64,000 nucleotides of DNA from Bacillus sp. REN16 (GCF_020731355.1 NZ_JAJFZK010000005.1:62001-126000), one strand, 5' to 3'. Shown: positions 33,739 through 42,627, counted from the stretch's first letter. Translations and numbers: made by a program. Notes: generated from the letters alone by a model not told the origin.

Positions 33739-34217
33739 TTAGTTAATAACTAAAATAAGGAGTGAAGTAGGTAGATAGAGCAGTGAGAAAAATAATGAGT
33801 TCTTCACCAGACTTTTTAAAGATAATGAAAAATGAACCATGATGGGAAAAATATGAATTGTAACTATTGCTAAAATTAATCCATTCGCTAATAGGATAGA
33901 CATAAAAACAATTTTTAAGGCTTCATCCATTTGCTGAATGATGACAAAATCAATATAAAATAATCCGATGTACAAAATCCATGTAATTCCGATGGCAAAG
34001 CTTTGTTTAAAGTTTTCTTTAAAAAACGATGAAAAAGGCCCGGAATACGCCTGAATCTTTTTTTGTCATCCAATTTCTGATAACTCCGAACATAGCAGCT
34101 GCTGCTGGCAAAATGGTTACAAATTGGTATGCACATTATAAGGCAAAGCATATTAAGGAAAAAAAAGTTTGTAGTTGCTTCGGCCATGAAGTAAAATCTA
34201 CTATTTAGGAATCTCAT
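33739..34217 (-). pseudogene. DUF624 (YesL-like) membrane protein pseudogene
   Basis: Read on the minus strand, the protein begins MRFLNSRFYFMAEATTNFFF (34217 down), with MCIPIC in the first frame. It continues as LPAAAAMFGVIRNWMTKKDS in a second frame (about 34130-34040) and as FKENFKQSFAIGITWILYIG in a third (about 34025 down to 33739). Joined, this is the typical YesL/DUF624 N-terminal pattern (PI, then LPA.AAMF.V.R.W, then FKENFKQ). Two frameshifts break it, and it stops at about 160 residues where relatives have about 205. DUF624 genes usually accompany LplA-type ABC systems. Confidence 0.8.
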
Positions 34218-34320
34218 CTGTTTTCACACACCTTTTTGTATGGGTTTACATATCTGAATAAATAGAAGTTTAAGTTTAATATATGTTTTACTAGACTGCT
34301 ATAATGAAAATCAACAAGAT

Positions 34321-34512
34321 ATAATTGTATTTCATTTGATAATACTCGTATTAAACTACTTTACGTCAATGTTCAGCTATAATTATCCAGTGCTCTTTGC
34401 AGTCATCACGATGATTATTCTTCCAAGCATCATAGTGTTTGTTGATCTGCAAGAACAGGTAGTAAGTGGCCTTAGCGCGGGATCGGTAAAAGGGCAGGAT
34501 GGATTTCAATAA
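34321..34512 (+). pseudogene. C-terminal remnant of an ABC sugar permease gene
   Basis: The frame ending at TAA 34510-34512 encodes MFSYNYPVLFAVITMIILPS from 34369, then IIVFVDLQEQVVSGLSAGSVKG. This is the standard C-terminus of a CUT1 (MalG-type) permease: last membrane span, then Q-x-x-V-x-GL-x-x-G-x-VKG. Upstream the frame continues without homologous start or other spans. The remnant is followed by a good terminator at 34555-34582, as if it once ended a transporter operon. Confidence 0.75.
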
Positions 34513-34554
34513 AAGAATTTGAAAATCTACCGACGTAAAAGTACATAGTAAAGG

Positions 34555-34582
34555 AGGCCATTTAGAAAAATGGCCTTTTTAC
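34555..34582 (+). terminator. Intrinsic terminator behind the permease remnant
   Basis: The arms aggccat (34555-34561) and atggcct (34570-34576) flank an 8-nt loop and are followed by TTTTTAC. No intact plus-strand gene precedes it. Confidence 0.8.
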
Positions 34583-34623
34583 TCTTTGCGGGGTTGAACA
34601 AGGTACTTACACTCTAGTTCTTT

Positions 34624-35487
34624 TTACCAAGGAGTAACTGGTACAGATGGATTAGAATCATTTTCTAATAAGAATTTCTGTAGACCTGCTAAATCATCTG
34701 AATTAAGCAAGTCGACACCGGCTTCTAATAGAACTTTCCAAAGTGCTTCTCGTGCAGGTGTATCACTGTCAGGTGTAGCCCAGAATCGGATTTCTTGTCC
34801 ATTAGCATGTGCAGTAGAGACAATATAATCTAGCTTTTCTCTTTCGTCTAGCGGCATTTCACCTTCACCCTTCCATGTGAAATGCTTTGTCCAGTTGTCA
34901 CTAATTACAGGAATGAACTCATGTGAATCGCCTTGGCCAAGATCTGACATTCGTCCATCATAGGCAGCGTAACGTACAACTTGGTTTTCCATATAGTCAC
35001 GAGGGCGATTACCGGAAATGTACACAGATACAGAACCAGGTTTTACGCCGGATGGCAGAAATCTTGTAAGTATATTTTGATATTTACGAAGTTGCTCGTG
35101 AATTGCACGGTATGTAGCCTCACCATCTGATTTAATATCAATCCACAGGATGAAGTCGTGCTCATAACCTGGTTGAACCGTTCCACCATTTGCTTTTACA
35201 TGATTTCTTAATGGCTCAAGATAAAGAGACTCTAATGTACGATCGGGGTTAATGTCTTCAAAATCATGGGCAACTAATAACTTGCCGTCAACAAGCCAAA
35301 CATCAGCTTCCACACTAGTAAAGCCGTGGTCGAGAGCATCTAGTAACGGGCGATCGTGTTCATAGTCATTGTGGGCATGGGCTCTGGCTAAAGGTGTAAG
35401 TTCTTCTCCTCCGGTAACGTTTCCGAAAACAGTAGTAATCGGGCTTATAACTAAAAAAAGGATAGTTAGCAGCAAATACTTTTTCAT
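34624..35487 (-). CDS. Secreted PLC-like phosphodiesterase (AIM6/GDPD-type)
   Basis: This 287-residue protein has a clear signal peptide (MKKYLLLTILFLVISPITTV) and no lipobox, so it is exported. The mature part is a PLC-like phosphodiesterase TIM barrel: ARAHAHNDYEHDRPL (first catalytic His), SVEADVWLVDGKLLVAHD (metal Glu/Asp and second His), and DFILWIDIKSDG. This pattern fits the AIM6-like group between glycerophosphodiesterases and PI-specific phospholipase C. The start is ATG 35487 after ttggaggg. It is divergent from the LacI/transporter/inositol locus, and a 14-nt sequence inside codons 22-26 matches that locus's operator. Its substrate may be an inositol-containing phosphodiester (inference). 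Confidence 0.8.
   Translation of the reverse strand: MKKYLLLTILFLVISPITTVFGNVTGGEELTPLARAHAHNDYEHDRPLLDALDHGFTSVEADVWLVDGKLLVAHDFEDINPDRTLESLYLEPLRNHVKANGGTVQPGYEHDFILWIDIKSDGEATYRAIHEQLRKYQNILTRFLPSGVKPGSVSVYISGNRPRDYMENQVVRYAAYDGRMSDLGQGDSHEFIPVISDNWTKHFTWKGEGEMPLDEREKLDYIVSTAHANGQEIRFWATPDSDTPAREALWKVLLEAGVDLLNSDDLAGLQKFLLENDSNPSVPVTPW
35411..35424. promoter_or_regulatory. Intragenic operator candidate, identical to part of the LacI promoter
   Basis: CCGGTAACGTTTCC here is identical over all 14 nt to 35930-35943 in the LacI promoter. It lies 64-77 nt into the phosphodiesterase coding sequence, where a bound repressor could act as a roadblock. Confidence 0.5.
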
Positions 35488-35883
35488 TCAATTCCCTCCA
35501 AATATTAGATTGTAAATCTACTTTTTTCGCTATTCCTCCATTCAGATAATATATTTTATGTGTCAAAATTATCGTAACATTCTGTATTTTGTAGAGTAAA
35601 CACTAAAAAGTACCTATTATTTTGACAGAATTTATAATGGAGGTAGGAATATTTACCTACGTTATGTCTAATCGTGATGGATATTGTAATTTTTACTTAG
35701 AATTTTTGCGAAATAATTGAATATCGGTTATTCATGGTATTTTAACCATCCCCTGCTAGTTTCCTTTTCTATTAGGATGCTATCCACTGAAATAAAAAAT
35801 AGAACATTTTTGAAAGTTTAATATGGTAATATAATAAATTCTTATCAATTAATCTAAATATAAAAAATAAACAGAAAATTGTA

Positions 35884-35912
35884 TTGACGCTAACTTGTCA
35901 AAAGTATAGAAT
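35884..35912 (+). promoter_or_regulatory. Promoter of the LacI/transporter locus
   Basis: TTGACG (35884-35889) and TAGAAT (35907-35912) are separated by 17 bp. The rest of the 495-bp gap 35488-35982 is A/T-rich, and I see no gene in it. Confidence 0.7.
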
Positions 35913-35919
35913 TTGAATT

Positions 35920-35943
35920 GGAAACGTTTCCGGTAACGTTTCC
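35920..35943. promoter_or_regulatory. Two abutting LacI-type operators
   Basis: GGAAACGTTTCC (35920-35931, perfect palindrome) is directly followed by GGTAACGTTTCC (35932-35943). The pair lies 8 bp downstream of the -10 box, so bound repressor would block the LacI gene itself. Confidence 0.7.
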
Positions 35944-35982
35944 AAAAACCAAATCCATTTTTGGGGAAGGAGGTCTAGTATC

Positions 35983-36990
35983 ATTGTAACCATCAAAGAT
36001 CTAGCAAAACATTTAGGAGTATCCGTATCAACAGTATCACGTGCGTTAAACAACCACTCAGATATACATACAGAAACAAAAAAACAGGTGTTAGAGGCTG
36101 TACAAAAGTTTAATTACCGGCCAAACAGTATTGCCAGAAGCTTGATCCAACGCAAAACCTTCACGGTTGGATTAATGGTTCCTGATATTGCGGATCCATT
36201 TTTCTCAAATATTGCAGTGGGGGTTGAAGAGGTCTTTACTAATAGCGGCTACCAAGTGGTTTATGGGAATACGATGAGAAATAAAGAAAAAGAGCTTCAA
36301 TTTATAGAAAGTGTTTTCGAAAGAAAGATGGATGGTGTAATCGTAACACCAGATCATGTGGATGAGGAGCTTATCTCGTTATTGAACAGATTAGAGGTTC
36401 CAATTGTGTTCCTGCGAAGAAGAACTCCGTCAGAAATTAAAGCGCCGTTCGTTGATGTCGATCATTACACAGGAGCGTGTGAGGCAGTTAGCTATTTAAT
36501 TGAAAACGGCCATAAGGAAATTGGTTTTCTCGCGATGACTCAGGATTCCTTTGTTAGCAAAGAAAGATTAAGAGGTTACCTGGACACGATGCGAAAACAC
36601 AGCTTACAACCCGATGAAAATTCGATTGTAACAGCAGGAAGAACAATTGAATCTGGCCGAATCGCAATGGAGGAATTATATAGGAAATATCCTCATCTAA
36701 CGGCTGTTTTTGCAAGTAATGATTTACTTGGAATTGGTGCATTAGAATGGTTAGCCATCAAAGATATTAAAGTACCTGAACAAATTTCCATTATTGGATT
36801 TGACGACTTAGTATTTTCAAGTCTTTATTGGATTCAGTTGACAACAATGGCGCAGCCGAGAAAGAAAATGGGAAGGTTTGCGGCTGATTTACTACTCAAA
36901 ATGATTAATGGATCAGAGGATAGTGAGTCTGTTCTTTTACACGCTAAGCTAGTAGAAAGAAAAACAATTAAGGTGGTGACTGCTGTTTGA
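35983..36990 (+). CDS. LacI-family regulator with a non-canonical start codon
   Basis: This regulator has about 335 residues: helix-turn-helix TIKDLAKHLGVSVSTVSRAL, hinge FNYRPNSIARSLIQRKT, then effector domain (VGLMVPDIADPFFS, IIGFDDLVFS). The first ATG in frame is at 36088, but that would remove the whole helix-turn-helix. The coding frame clearly runs back to 35983, where the only usable starts are ATT 35983 or ATC 35980, behind aaggagg (35968-35973). It overlaps the HAD gene by 4 bp. It presumably represses itself through the operators at 35920-35943. Confidence 0.85.
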   Translation: MVTIKDLAKHLGVSVSTVSRALNNHSDIHTETKKQVLEAVQKFNYRPNSIARSLIQRKTFTVGLMVPDIADPFFSNIAVGVEEVFTNSGYQVVYGNTMRNKEKELQFIESVFERKMDGVIVTPDHVDEELISLLNRLEVPIVFLRRRTPSEIKAPFVDVDHYTGACEAVSYLIENGHKEIGFLAMTQDSFVSKERLRGYLDTMRKHSLQPDENSIVTAGRTIESGRIAMEELYRKYPHLTAVFASNDLLGIGALEWLAIKDIKVPEQISIIGFDDLVFSSLYWIQLTTMAQPRKKMGRFAADLLLKMINGSEDSESVLLHAKLVERKTIKVVTAV

Positions 36991-37781
36991 AAAGTACCTT
37001 ACTTGTTTCAGACCTAGATGGAACGTTGTTGGATAGTAACCAGAAAATAAGTGAAGTGAACAAGCAGGCAATTGCACACTTTAAAAAACATGGTGGACTG
37101 TTTACATTAGCAACAGGAAGAATGGAGCAATCAGTACACCCGTTTGTCGAAGAGATTCGAATTGATTTACCCGTCATTTTATATAACGGCGCCAAAATAT
37201 ATTGTCCACGGACAAAAGAAGTCATCTATGAAAGAAAACTTGAAAACTATGGACTATTAGCGAAACGACTAATGTCAATTGATATTCAACATCAACTTGG
37301 TTTTCTTCTTTATAGAGATGGGGAAGTGTATACCCATAATCGAAATGAGATTGTAAGGGTACATGAGCAGAAGGACGGGGTGACCTGCAAATCACTTCAT
37401 GAAAATATGCTTGCAGAACCAATTACAAAGATCCTTCTAATCTCACCATCTACTTCAGTTTTGCAACAATGCGAAAAGCTTATCCAAGACTTTGATGTGA
37501 ATTGTGAACTAATATATTCTGAAAAAAGCTATTTAGAAATCCTACCTACAAATACTTCCAAGGGAAATGCTCTCCAAGAACTAGTGCGATATCTACAACG
37601 AAGTGATCTTAAAACGATTGCGGTTGGAGATAATCTGAATGATGTTTCAATGTTGCAAGCCGCCACACAGGGTTATGTTGTTGAAAATTGTCATGAACAA
37701 CTAAAGACCAAAGCATTTAGAAAGACAGTACATCATGAACTCCACGCCATCGCCGACATTATTTTCAACAATTTAACATAA
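36987..37781 (+). CDS. Cof-type HAD-IIB phosphatase
   Basis: This 264-residue cytoplasmic phosphatase of the HAD-IIB (Cof) class has nucleophile motif SDLDGT (D8 and D10), LATGRM, and AVGDNLNDVSML. It starts with TTG 36987, which overlaps the LacI stop (TTGA), behind aaggtggtg. It is about as distant from the HAD protein at 1445-2311 as other Cof proteins. It lies between a LacI regulator and a putative phosphosugar transporter, so it may dephosphorylate the imported compound or an intermediate (inference). Confidence 0.88.
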   Translation: MKSTLLVSDLDGTLLDSNQKISEVNKQAIAHFKKHGGLFTLATGRMEQSVHPFVEEIRIDLPVILYNGAKIYCPRTKEVIYERKLENYGLLAKRLMSIDIQHQLGFLLYRDGEVYTHNRNEIVRVHEQKDGVTCKSLHENMLAEPITKILLISPSTSVLQQCEKLIQDFDVNCELIYSEKSYLEILPTNTSKGNALQELVRYLQRSDLKTIAVGDNLNDVSMLQAATQGYVVENCHEQLKTKAFRKTVHHELHAIADIIFNNLT

Positions 37782-37784
37782 AAA

Positions 37785-37798
37785 TGTAAGCGCTAACT
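37785..37798. promoter_or_regulatory. cre-like / LacI-type operator before the transporter operon
   Basis: TGTAAGCGCTAACT matches the cre consensus in 13 of 14 positions. Its AAGCGCT core is also shared with the sites at 42740 and 43849, so it could be a CcpA site or a pathway-specific operator. It lies 18 bp before the binding-protein start codon. Confidence 0.5.
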
Positions 37799-37815
37799 AA
37801 AAAGGGGGAAAAGAA

Positions 37816-38871
37816 ATGAAAAAAGGTGTATTGTTTCTCGTAAGTCTTTTAATGATTGTAAGTGTAGCATTAGCGGGCTGTAGCTCTGATGATGCAAATG
37901 GTTCTGGTTCATCAAAGTCAAAAACTGTTTCTGTGTACACAGCCTTTCCTGAGCAAGAGGTTGCAGTCTATATTGAAGAGTTTGAAAAAGAAACGGGTAT
38001 CGATGTGAAATTCGTTCGTTTGTCTGCAGGTGAAACTCTCGCAAGACTTCAAGCTGAAAAAGAAAATCCACAAGCATCTGTATGGTTTGGTGGTCCTTCG
38101 GATACATTCGTAGCTGCTGTAAATGAAGGGTTACTAGAAGAATTCCAACCCAAGGGCGCAGATAAGCTTCCAGAAAAATTCATGGATAAAAAAGGGGTTT
38201 GGACACCAATTTATGTTGGAGCACTTGGATTTGCTAATAACGCTGACTGGTTAAGTAAAAAAGGTGTATCAGCACCTACTAGCTGGGAAGATTTATTAAA
38301 ACCTGAATTTAAAGGTGAAATTACAATGGCTCACCCAGCTTCGTCAGGTACAGCCTACACAGTATATGCAACGATGGTTCAATTACTTGGAGAAGATGAA
38401 GCAATCGAATACTTCAAAAAGTTAGACCAAAATATGCGACAATATACGAAATCTGGTTCAGCACCGGCTAAACAAGCTGGATTAGGAGAGACTGCTGTAG
38501 GTATTGCATTTGCACATGATATTCTAGCTCCGAAACACGAAGGATACCCAATTGAATTATCCTTCCCTAAGGATGGAACTGGTTATGAAGTTGGTGCGGC
38601 AGCATTAATCAAAAATGGGCCAAAGGGTGAAGTGGAAAACGCGAAGAAATTTATTGAGTGGGCAATTAGCAAGGAGGCTCAAGATCTATACGCGAAGTCG
38701 AATTCATTCCGTCTACCTGTTCATCCGGATGCAACTGTCCCAGAAGGCGCCGTTAGCCTATCAGAATTAGAAGTAATTGAATATGATGCAGTTTGGGCAG
38801 GAGAAAACCGTGACCGTTTATTAAAAAGATACGAAGCGGATGTAGTTGGCCAAGAGGCTGCTAAGGAATAA
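37816..38871 (+). CDS. AfuA-type ABC transporter substrate-binding lipoprotein
   Basis: This 351-residue lipoprotein has signal peptide MKKGVLFLVSLLMIVSVALA and lipobox LAGC. It belongs to the class annotated as Fe3+ or 2-aminoethylphosphonate binding (type 2 periplasmic fold: SVYTAFPEQEV, QASVWFGGPSDTFVAA, YVGALGFANN, KSGSAPAKQAGLGETAVGI). AfuA of this class is known to bind hexose phosphates rather than iron. Next to an IMPase and inositol catabolism genes, a phosphorylated inositol is a reasonable ligand (inference). A long hairpin separates it from the permease gene. Confidence 0.88.
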   Translation: MKKGVLFLVSLLMIVSVALAGCSSDDANGSGSSKSKTVSVYTAFPEQEVAVYIEEFEKETGIDVKFVRLSAGETLARLQAEKENPQASVWFGGPSDTFVAAVNEGLLEEFQPKGADKLPEKFMDKKGVWTPIYVGALGFANNADWLSKKGVSAPTSWEDLLKPEFKGEITMAHPASSGTAYTVYATMVQLLGEDEAIEYFKKLDQNMRQYTKSGSAPAKQAGLGETAVGIAFAHDILAPKHEGYPIELSFPKDGTGYEVGAAALIKNGPKGEVENAKKFIEWAISKEAQDLYAKSNSFRLPVHPDATVPEGAVSLSELEVIEYDAVWAGENRDRLLKRYEADVVGQEAAKE

Positions 38872-38879
38872 ATGAATAC

Positions 38880-38917
38880 GTATTTAGTGAGATGACAATC
38901 GTTGTCTCACTAAATAC
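38880..38917. other. Long intercistronic hairpin after the AfuA-type gene
   Basis: The arms gtatttagtgaga (38880-38892) and tctcactaaatac (38905-38917) pair over 13 bp, with a small apical loop. No T-run follows. It is suited to stabilise or process the mRNA so that the binding protein is made in excess. Confidence 0.7.
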
Positions 38918-38939
38918 TACAAGAAGGGAGTTGACATAA

Positions 38940-40640
38940 TTGGCAAAAGTGAATATGCAAAATTTACAGCATCGGCTAACCATTAAGAAAAAAGAAATGA
39001 AATCGTTGACGAAAGAACCTCTTCTCTTACTTTTAGTCATTCTCATTTTCTTATCCCTATTTATCTTTTCAATTTATCCCATTTTTCAGGTCCTAAAGGC
39101 AACGGTTGTAGGTGAAAATGGATTTGATCTGTCAGTGTTAACAAATGCAGCAACAAGTGGCGTCTTCCTGCACGCATTATGGAATAGTATAAAGCTAGGT
39201 GTCATTGCCGCCATTTTTGCTACCATTATCGGATTTGTTTTTGCATTTGCCGTCACTCGAACAGAAATGAAAGGGAAAAAGTTCTTTCACTTAATTGCAT
39301 TGCTACCCATCATTTCGCCACCATTTGTTATTGCTCTTTCTGTAATTCTTTTATTTGGTCGTAACGGTGTAATTTCAAGTGGGCTATTTGGCTTTGAAGA
39401 TTCGAATGTTTATGGGTTTAGAAGCTTGCTTTTCATTCAAACATTAGCCTTCTTCCCAATTGCCTATTTAAACTTAAGGGGAGTCTTAGAATCTATTGAC
39501 TCATCGGTTGAAGATGCCGCTCTTAACTTAGGTGCTTCACGCTGGGATGTGTTCAAATCAATTACATTCCCTCTAGCGGTTCCAGGTGTATTAAGTTCGT
39601 TATTACTTGTTTTTATAAAGTCCATTGAGGATTTTGGGAATCCAATGGTAATTGCAGGGGATTATTCAACCCTAGCGGTACAAGCCTATCTGCAAATTAC
39701 GGGTATGTATAATCTACGCTCAGGTGCATTTTTAGCGGTAGCACTGTTACTGCCATCGATGACCGCCTACTTTATCCAAAAATACTGGATTAGTAAAAAA
39801 TCTTATGTCACGGTTACCGGAAAACCAAGTCAGAGCTCAATCAAAATTCATGAAAAATATATTGTTATTCCATTGTTTGCCCTTTGTAGCCTTGTTACTG
39901 GTGTAGTTCTACTATTCTATGGTTCTGTACTATGGGGTTCGTTCGTAAAGGTATGGGGTGTTAATAATTCCTTAACCCTCGATCATTTCCGATATATTTT
40001 CACAATTGGAGCAGATTCAATTAAAAATACTCTATATTTAGCATTAGTATCGACGCCGATTACCGGTATTTTAGGGATGATCATTGCATTTTTATTAATT
40101 CGCAAACAATTTGTTGGTAAGAAATTGATGGAGTTTGCTACGATTTTGCCATTCGCTGTACCGGGAACGGTAGTCGGGATAGGGTATATATTGGCTTTTA
40201 ATAGTAAACCATTATTGCTAACGGGTACTGCGGCAATTTTAATTATTGCCTTTACCTTCCGAAACATAACGGTTGGTATTGAAGCAGGTACCAACAGCTT
40301 GAGACAGGTTGATAAATCGATTGAAGAAGCTTCGACCATTTTGGGGGCAAACTCCTTTAAAACGTTTTGGTTAATCTCGTTACCATTAATGAAATCTGCC
40401 TTTTTCTCTGGGCTGGTCTATTCATTTGTTCGCTCGATGACTTCAATATCCGCCGTCATCTTCCTTGTTTCAGTCAGCTGGAACTTAATGACGGTATCAA
40501 TTCTTTCTCAAGTAGAAGCAAGTAGGTTAGGACCTGCGGCTGCATACTGTATTATTCTGATTATTATTATTTTAGCTGTTATTGGATTACTTGAACTACT
40601 TGTTAATCAATTAGGTTCAAAGAAACGGAGGTTATCTTAA
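38940..40640 (+). CDS. AfuB-type ABC transporter permease (two fused permease halves)
   Basis: This 566-residue membrane protein contains two homologous permease domains, as in AfuB/FbpB. Each has an EAA loop: SSVEDAALNLGASRWDVFKSI (about residue 185) and KSIEEASTILGANSFKTFWLI (about residue 460). About twelve membrane spans are expected. The start is TTG 38940 with gggag 9 nt upstream; in-frame GTG 38949 and ATG 38955 are alternatives. It ends 1 bp before the ATPase gene. Confidence 0.9.
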   Translation: MAKVNMQNLQHRLTIKKKEMKSLTKEPLLLLLVILIFLSLFIFSIYPIFQVLKATVVGENGFDLSVLTNAATSGVFLHALWNSIKLGVIAAIFATIIGFVFAFAVTRTEMKGKKFFHLIALLPIISPPFVIALSVILLFGRNGVISSGLFGFEDSNVYGFRSLLFIQTLAFFPIAYLNLRGVLESIDSSVEDAALNLGASRWDVFKSITFPLAVPGVLSSLLLVFIKSIEDFGNPMVIAGDYSTLAVQAYLQITGMYNLRSGAFLAVALLLPSMTAYFIQKYWISKKSYVTVTGKPSQSSIKIHEKYIVIPLFALCSLVTGVVLLFYGSVLWGSFVKVWGVNNSLTLDHFRYIFTIGADSIKNTLYLALVSTPITGILGMIIAFLLIRKQFVGKKLMEFATILPFAVPGTVVGIGYILAFNSKPLLLTGTAAILIIAFTFRNITVGIEAGTNSLRQVDKSIEEASTILGANSFKTFWLISLPLMKSAFFSGLVYSFVRSMTSISAVIFLVSVSWNLMTVSILSQVEASRLGPAAAYCIILIIIILAVIGLLELLVNQLGSKKRRLS

Positions 40641-40641
40641 C

Positions 40642-41751
40642 ATGATAGAAGTGCCAGTTAAAGTGAATTCTGCACCGGTAGAGCTTTCTCAATTAGTTAA
40701 AAGATTTCCGTCAGAAAGTGGCGGAGAAGATTTTGTAGCCGTGAAAAATCTAGATTTAAAAATTAATGCTGGAGAGTTAGTCACATTACTAGGTCCTTCT
40801 GGTTGTGGAAAAACGACAACACTTCGGATGCTAGCGGGATTTGATTTTCCGACCTCTGGAGATATAATCATCGGTGACAAAAATGTTTCGATGGTTCCAC
40901 CAAACAAACGTGATGTGGGGATGGTGTTTCAAAGCTATGCATTATTTCCACATCTAACAGTCTATGAAAATATTGCTTACGGTTTAAAGATAAAAAAATT
41001 AAAAAAAGAAGAAATTGTAGAGCGCTCGAATCGTGTTGTTGCATTAATGCATCTCGAAGACTTCAAGGATCGGCTACCCTCACAATTATCGGGTGGGCAA
41101 CAGCAACGTGTAGCGTTAGCACGTGCCATTGTAACCGAGCCAAAAGTATTGCTTTTCGATGAGCCGCTGTCAAACCTAGATGCGAAGTTACGTGAATATA
41201 TGAGAGATGAACTCCGTAAGCTTCAACAACGATTAGGAATTACTAGTCTTTATGTAACTCATGACCAAACAGAAGCAATGGCAATTTCGGATAAGGTTGT
41301 CATTATGAACAAGGGGGAAATCCAGCAAGCGGATAGCCCTCACAACATCTATATCAAACCTAAAAATCATTTCGTAGCGGATTTTATGGGAAAAGCAAAT
41401 TTCCTTCCTGCAACTGTCGTTAATGTGGAAGCTACAACAGTGGCAATTAAACTACTGGACAATGCAATTACTATCAATCGCGACCCTCAGTTTATTGTCA
41501 ACGAAGGCAATGTAGTAGATTGTGTGGTCAGACCGGAATTTTGGAAAATTGACGAACAAGGATCATTTAAAGGTATCGTCCGAAGAGCAACCTACTTTGG
41601 AAACAGTGTGGAATACGACATTGAATTTCAAGGAGAGCAACTCATCACCTTTACAGATTATGAACATATCAAAAATGGAATGAAAAGAAATGGTGAAGAA
41701 ATAACTTTAGATCTCAAAAAAGAATGTGTAAGTCTTTTAGAGAAACGCTAA
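40642..41751 (+). CDS. AfuC-type ABC transporter ATPase
   Basis: This 369-residue ATPase energises the AfuABC-type importer. Walker A is GPSGCGKTT (51-59), the signature is LSGGQQQRVALARA (149-162), and Walker B is VLLFDEPLSNLDA (169-181). The C-terminal ~130 residues are a TOBE-type regulatory domain. This is the only ABC ATPase gene in the window. It starts one base after the permease stop and is followed 21 bp later by the IMPase gene. Confidence 0.93.
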   Translation: MIEVPVKVNSAPVELSQLVKRFPSESGGEDFVAVKNLDLKINAGELVTLLGPSGCGKTTTLRMLAGFDFPTSGDIIIGDKNVSMVPPNKRDVGMVFQSYALFPHLTVYENIAYGLKIKKLKKEEIVERSNRVVALMHLEDFKDRLPSQLSGGQQQRVALARAIVTEPKVLLFDEPLSNLDAKLREYMRDELRKLQQRLGITSLYVTHDQTEAMAISDKVVIMNKGEIQQADSPHNIYIKPKNHFVADFMGKANFLPATVVNVEATTVAIKLLDNAITINRDPQFIVNEGNVVDCVVRPEFWKIDEQGSFKGIVRRATYFGNSVEYDIEFQGEQLITFTDYEHIKNGMKRNGEEITLDLKKECVSLLEKR

Positions 41752-41772
41752 CTGTAAAGGAGAGTATCTTCG

Positions 41773-42585
41773 ATGGAATTTGTTGAAATTGGTATAAAAG
41801 CTGCTAGAGAAGTAGGCGAGATGCTAAAGAAGCGAATCGGCACTAAATTTTTTATAGAAGAAAAAGGTTCAGCGGTCGACCTTGTCACAGAAATGGATCA
41901 ATTGGCAGAAAATCTTATTCGTGAAAAAATTCTTGAGGTGTTTCCCGACCATCAAGTACACGGCGAAGAAAGTATCTACCAATCGCATGAAAATAAAGAA
42001 ACATTCATTGAAAAAATGAATACAGATCCATACGTCTGGGTCGTTGATCCAATTGATGGCACAACAAATTATGTACATCAGCTCCCCAACTACACTATTT
42101 CAATTGCCTTAATCTGTTACGGAGAAATACGGGTGGGGATTATCTACAATCCAAGCAATGATGAAATGTTCTGGGCTGAAAAGGGAAAGGGTGCATTTTT
42201 GAATGGTGTATGTATTAAAGTGGCGTCAGGAACAGAGCTAGCAGAATGTGTCCTATCAACAGGCTTCCCGTCGGAGCTTAAACATAACCGAAGTGAAGTA
42301 CTTAAAGGTATCCAAGAGCTCGGTCTTCATTGTAGAAATATCCGAGTATTTGGCTCAGCTGCCCTGCATTGTGCCTATGTCGCTGCAGGTAGATTGCATG
42401 CCTTCTGGGAACCAGGACTAAATGTATGGGATATCGCAGCGGGAACGCTATTAGTAGAAGAAGCAGGCGGAATTGTATCACAATTAGACGGAAGCCCATT
42501 TGACTTGTCATTTAAGCATTATCTGTGCAGCAATGGAGGTGTGCATCAGGAAATGTTAAACCGTTTAAGGAAGGTAAGAGTGTAA
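41773..42585 (+). CDS. Inositol monophosphatase-family phosphatase
   Basis: This 270-residue Mg2+-dependent phosphatase belongs to the IMPase family. Motif 1 is WVVDPIDGTTNYVH (D92 and D95), the upstream metal Glu is in HGEES (about residue 65), and motif 2 is VWDIAAGTLLVEEAGG. Members hydrolyse inositol-1-phosphate; some act on fructose-1,6-bisphosphate, PAP or histidinol phosphate. Here it is the last gene of the transporter operon and directly precedes iolG, which favours inositol phosphate as substrate. The start ATG follows aaaggagag. Confidence 0.9.
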   Translation: MEFVEIGIKAAREVGEMLKKRIGTKFFIEEKGSAVDLVTEMDQLAENLIREKILEVFPDHQVHGEESIYQSHENKETFIEKMNTDPYVWVVDPIDGTTNYVHQLPNYTISIALICYGEIRVGIIYNPSNDEMFWAEKGKGAFLNGVCIKVASGTELAECVLSTGFPSELKHNRSEVLKGIQELGLHCRNIRVFGSAALHCAYVAAGRLHAFWEPGLNVWDIAAGTLLVEEAGGIVSQLDGSPFDLSFKHYLCSNGGVHQEMLNRLRKVRV

Positions 42586-42594
42586 TTGTAAATA

Positions 42595-42627
42595 AAACCC
42601 TTGAAACTTATTGCTTCAAGGGTTTTT
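42595..42627 (+). terminator. Strong terminator after the IMPase gene
   Basis: The arms aaacccttgaa (42595-42605) and ttcaagggttt (42615-42625) form a perfect 11-bp stem with a 9-nt loop and a T-run. It separates the transporter operon from the iol operon. Confidence 0.88.

Noticed and set aside
33739-33975. Separate small membrane protein gene
   Set aside because: Its text joins the frames upstream to form one DUF624 protein, so it is the broken end of that gene.
37816-41751. Iron(III) importer as the function of the AfuABC-type genes
   Set aside because: The class is often labelled so, but the context (HAD, IMPase, iol genes) and known sugar-phosphate binding of AfuA make iron unlikely. 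It is not excluded by sequence alone.
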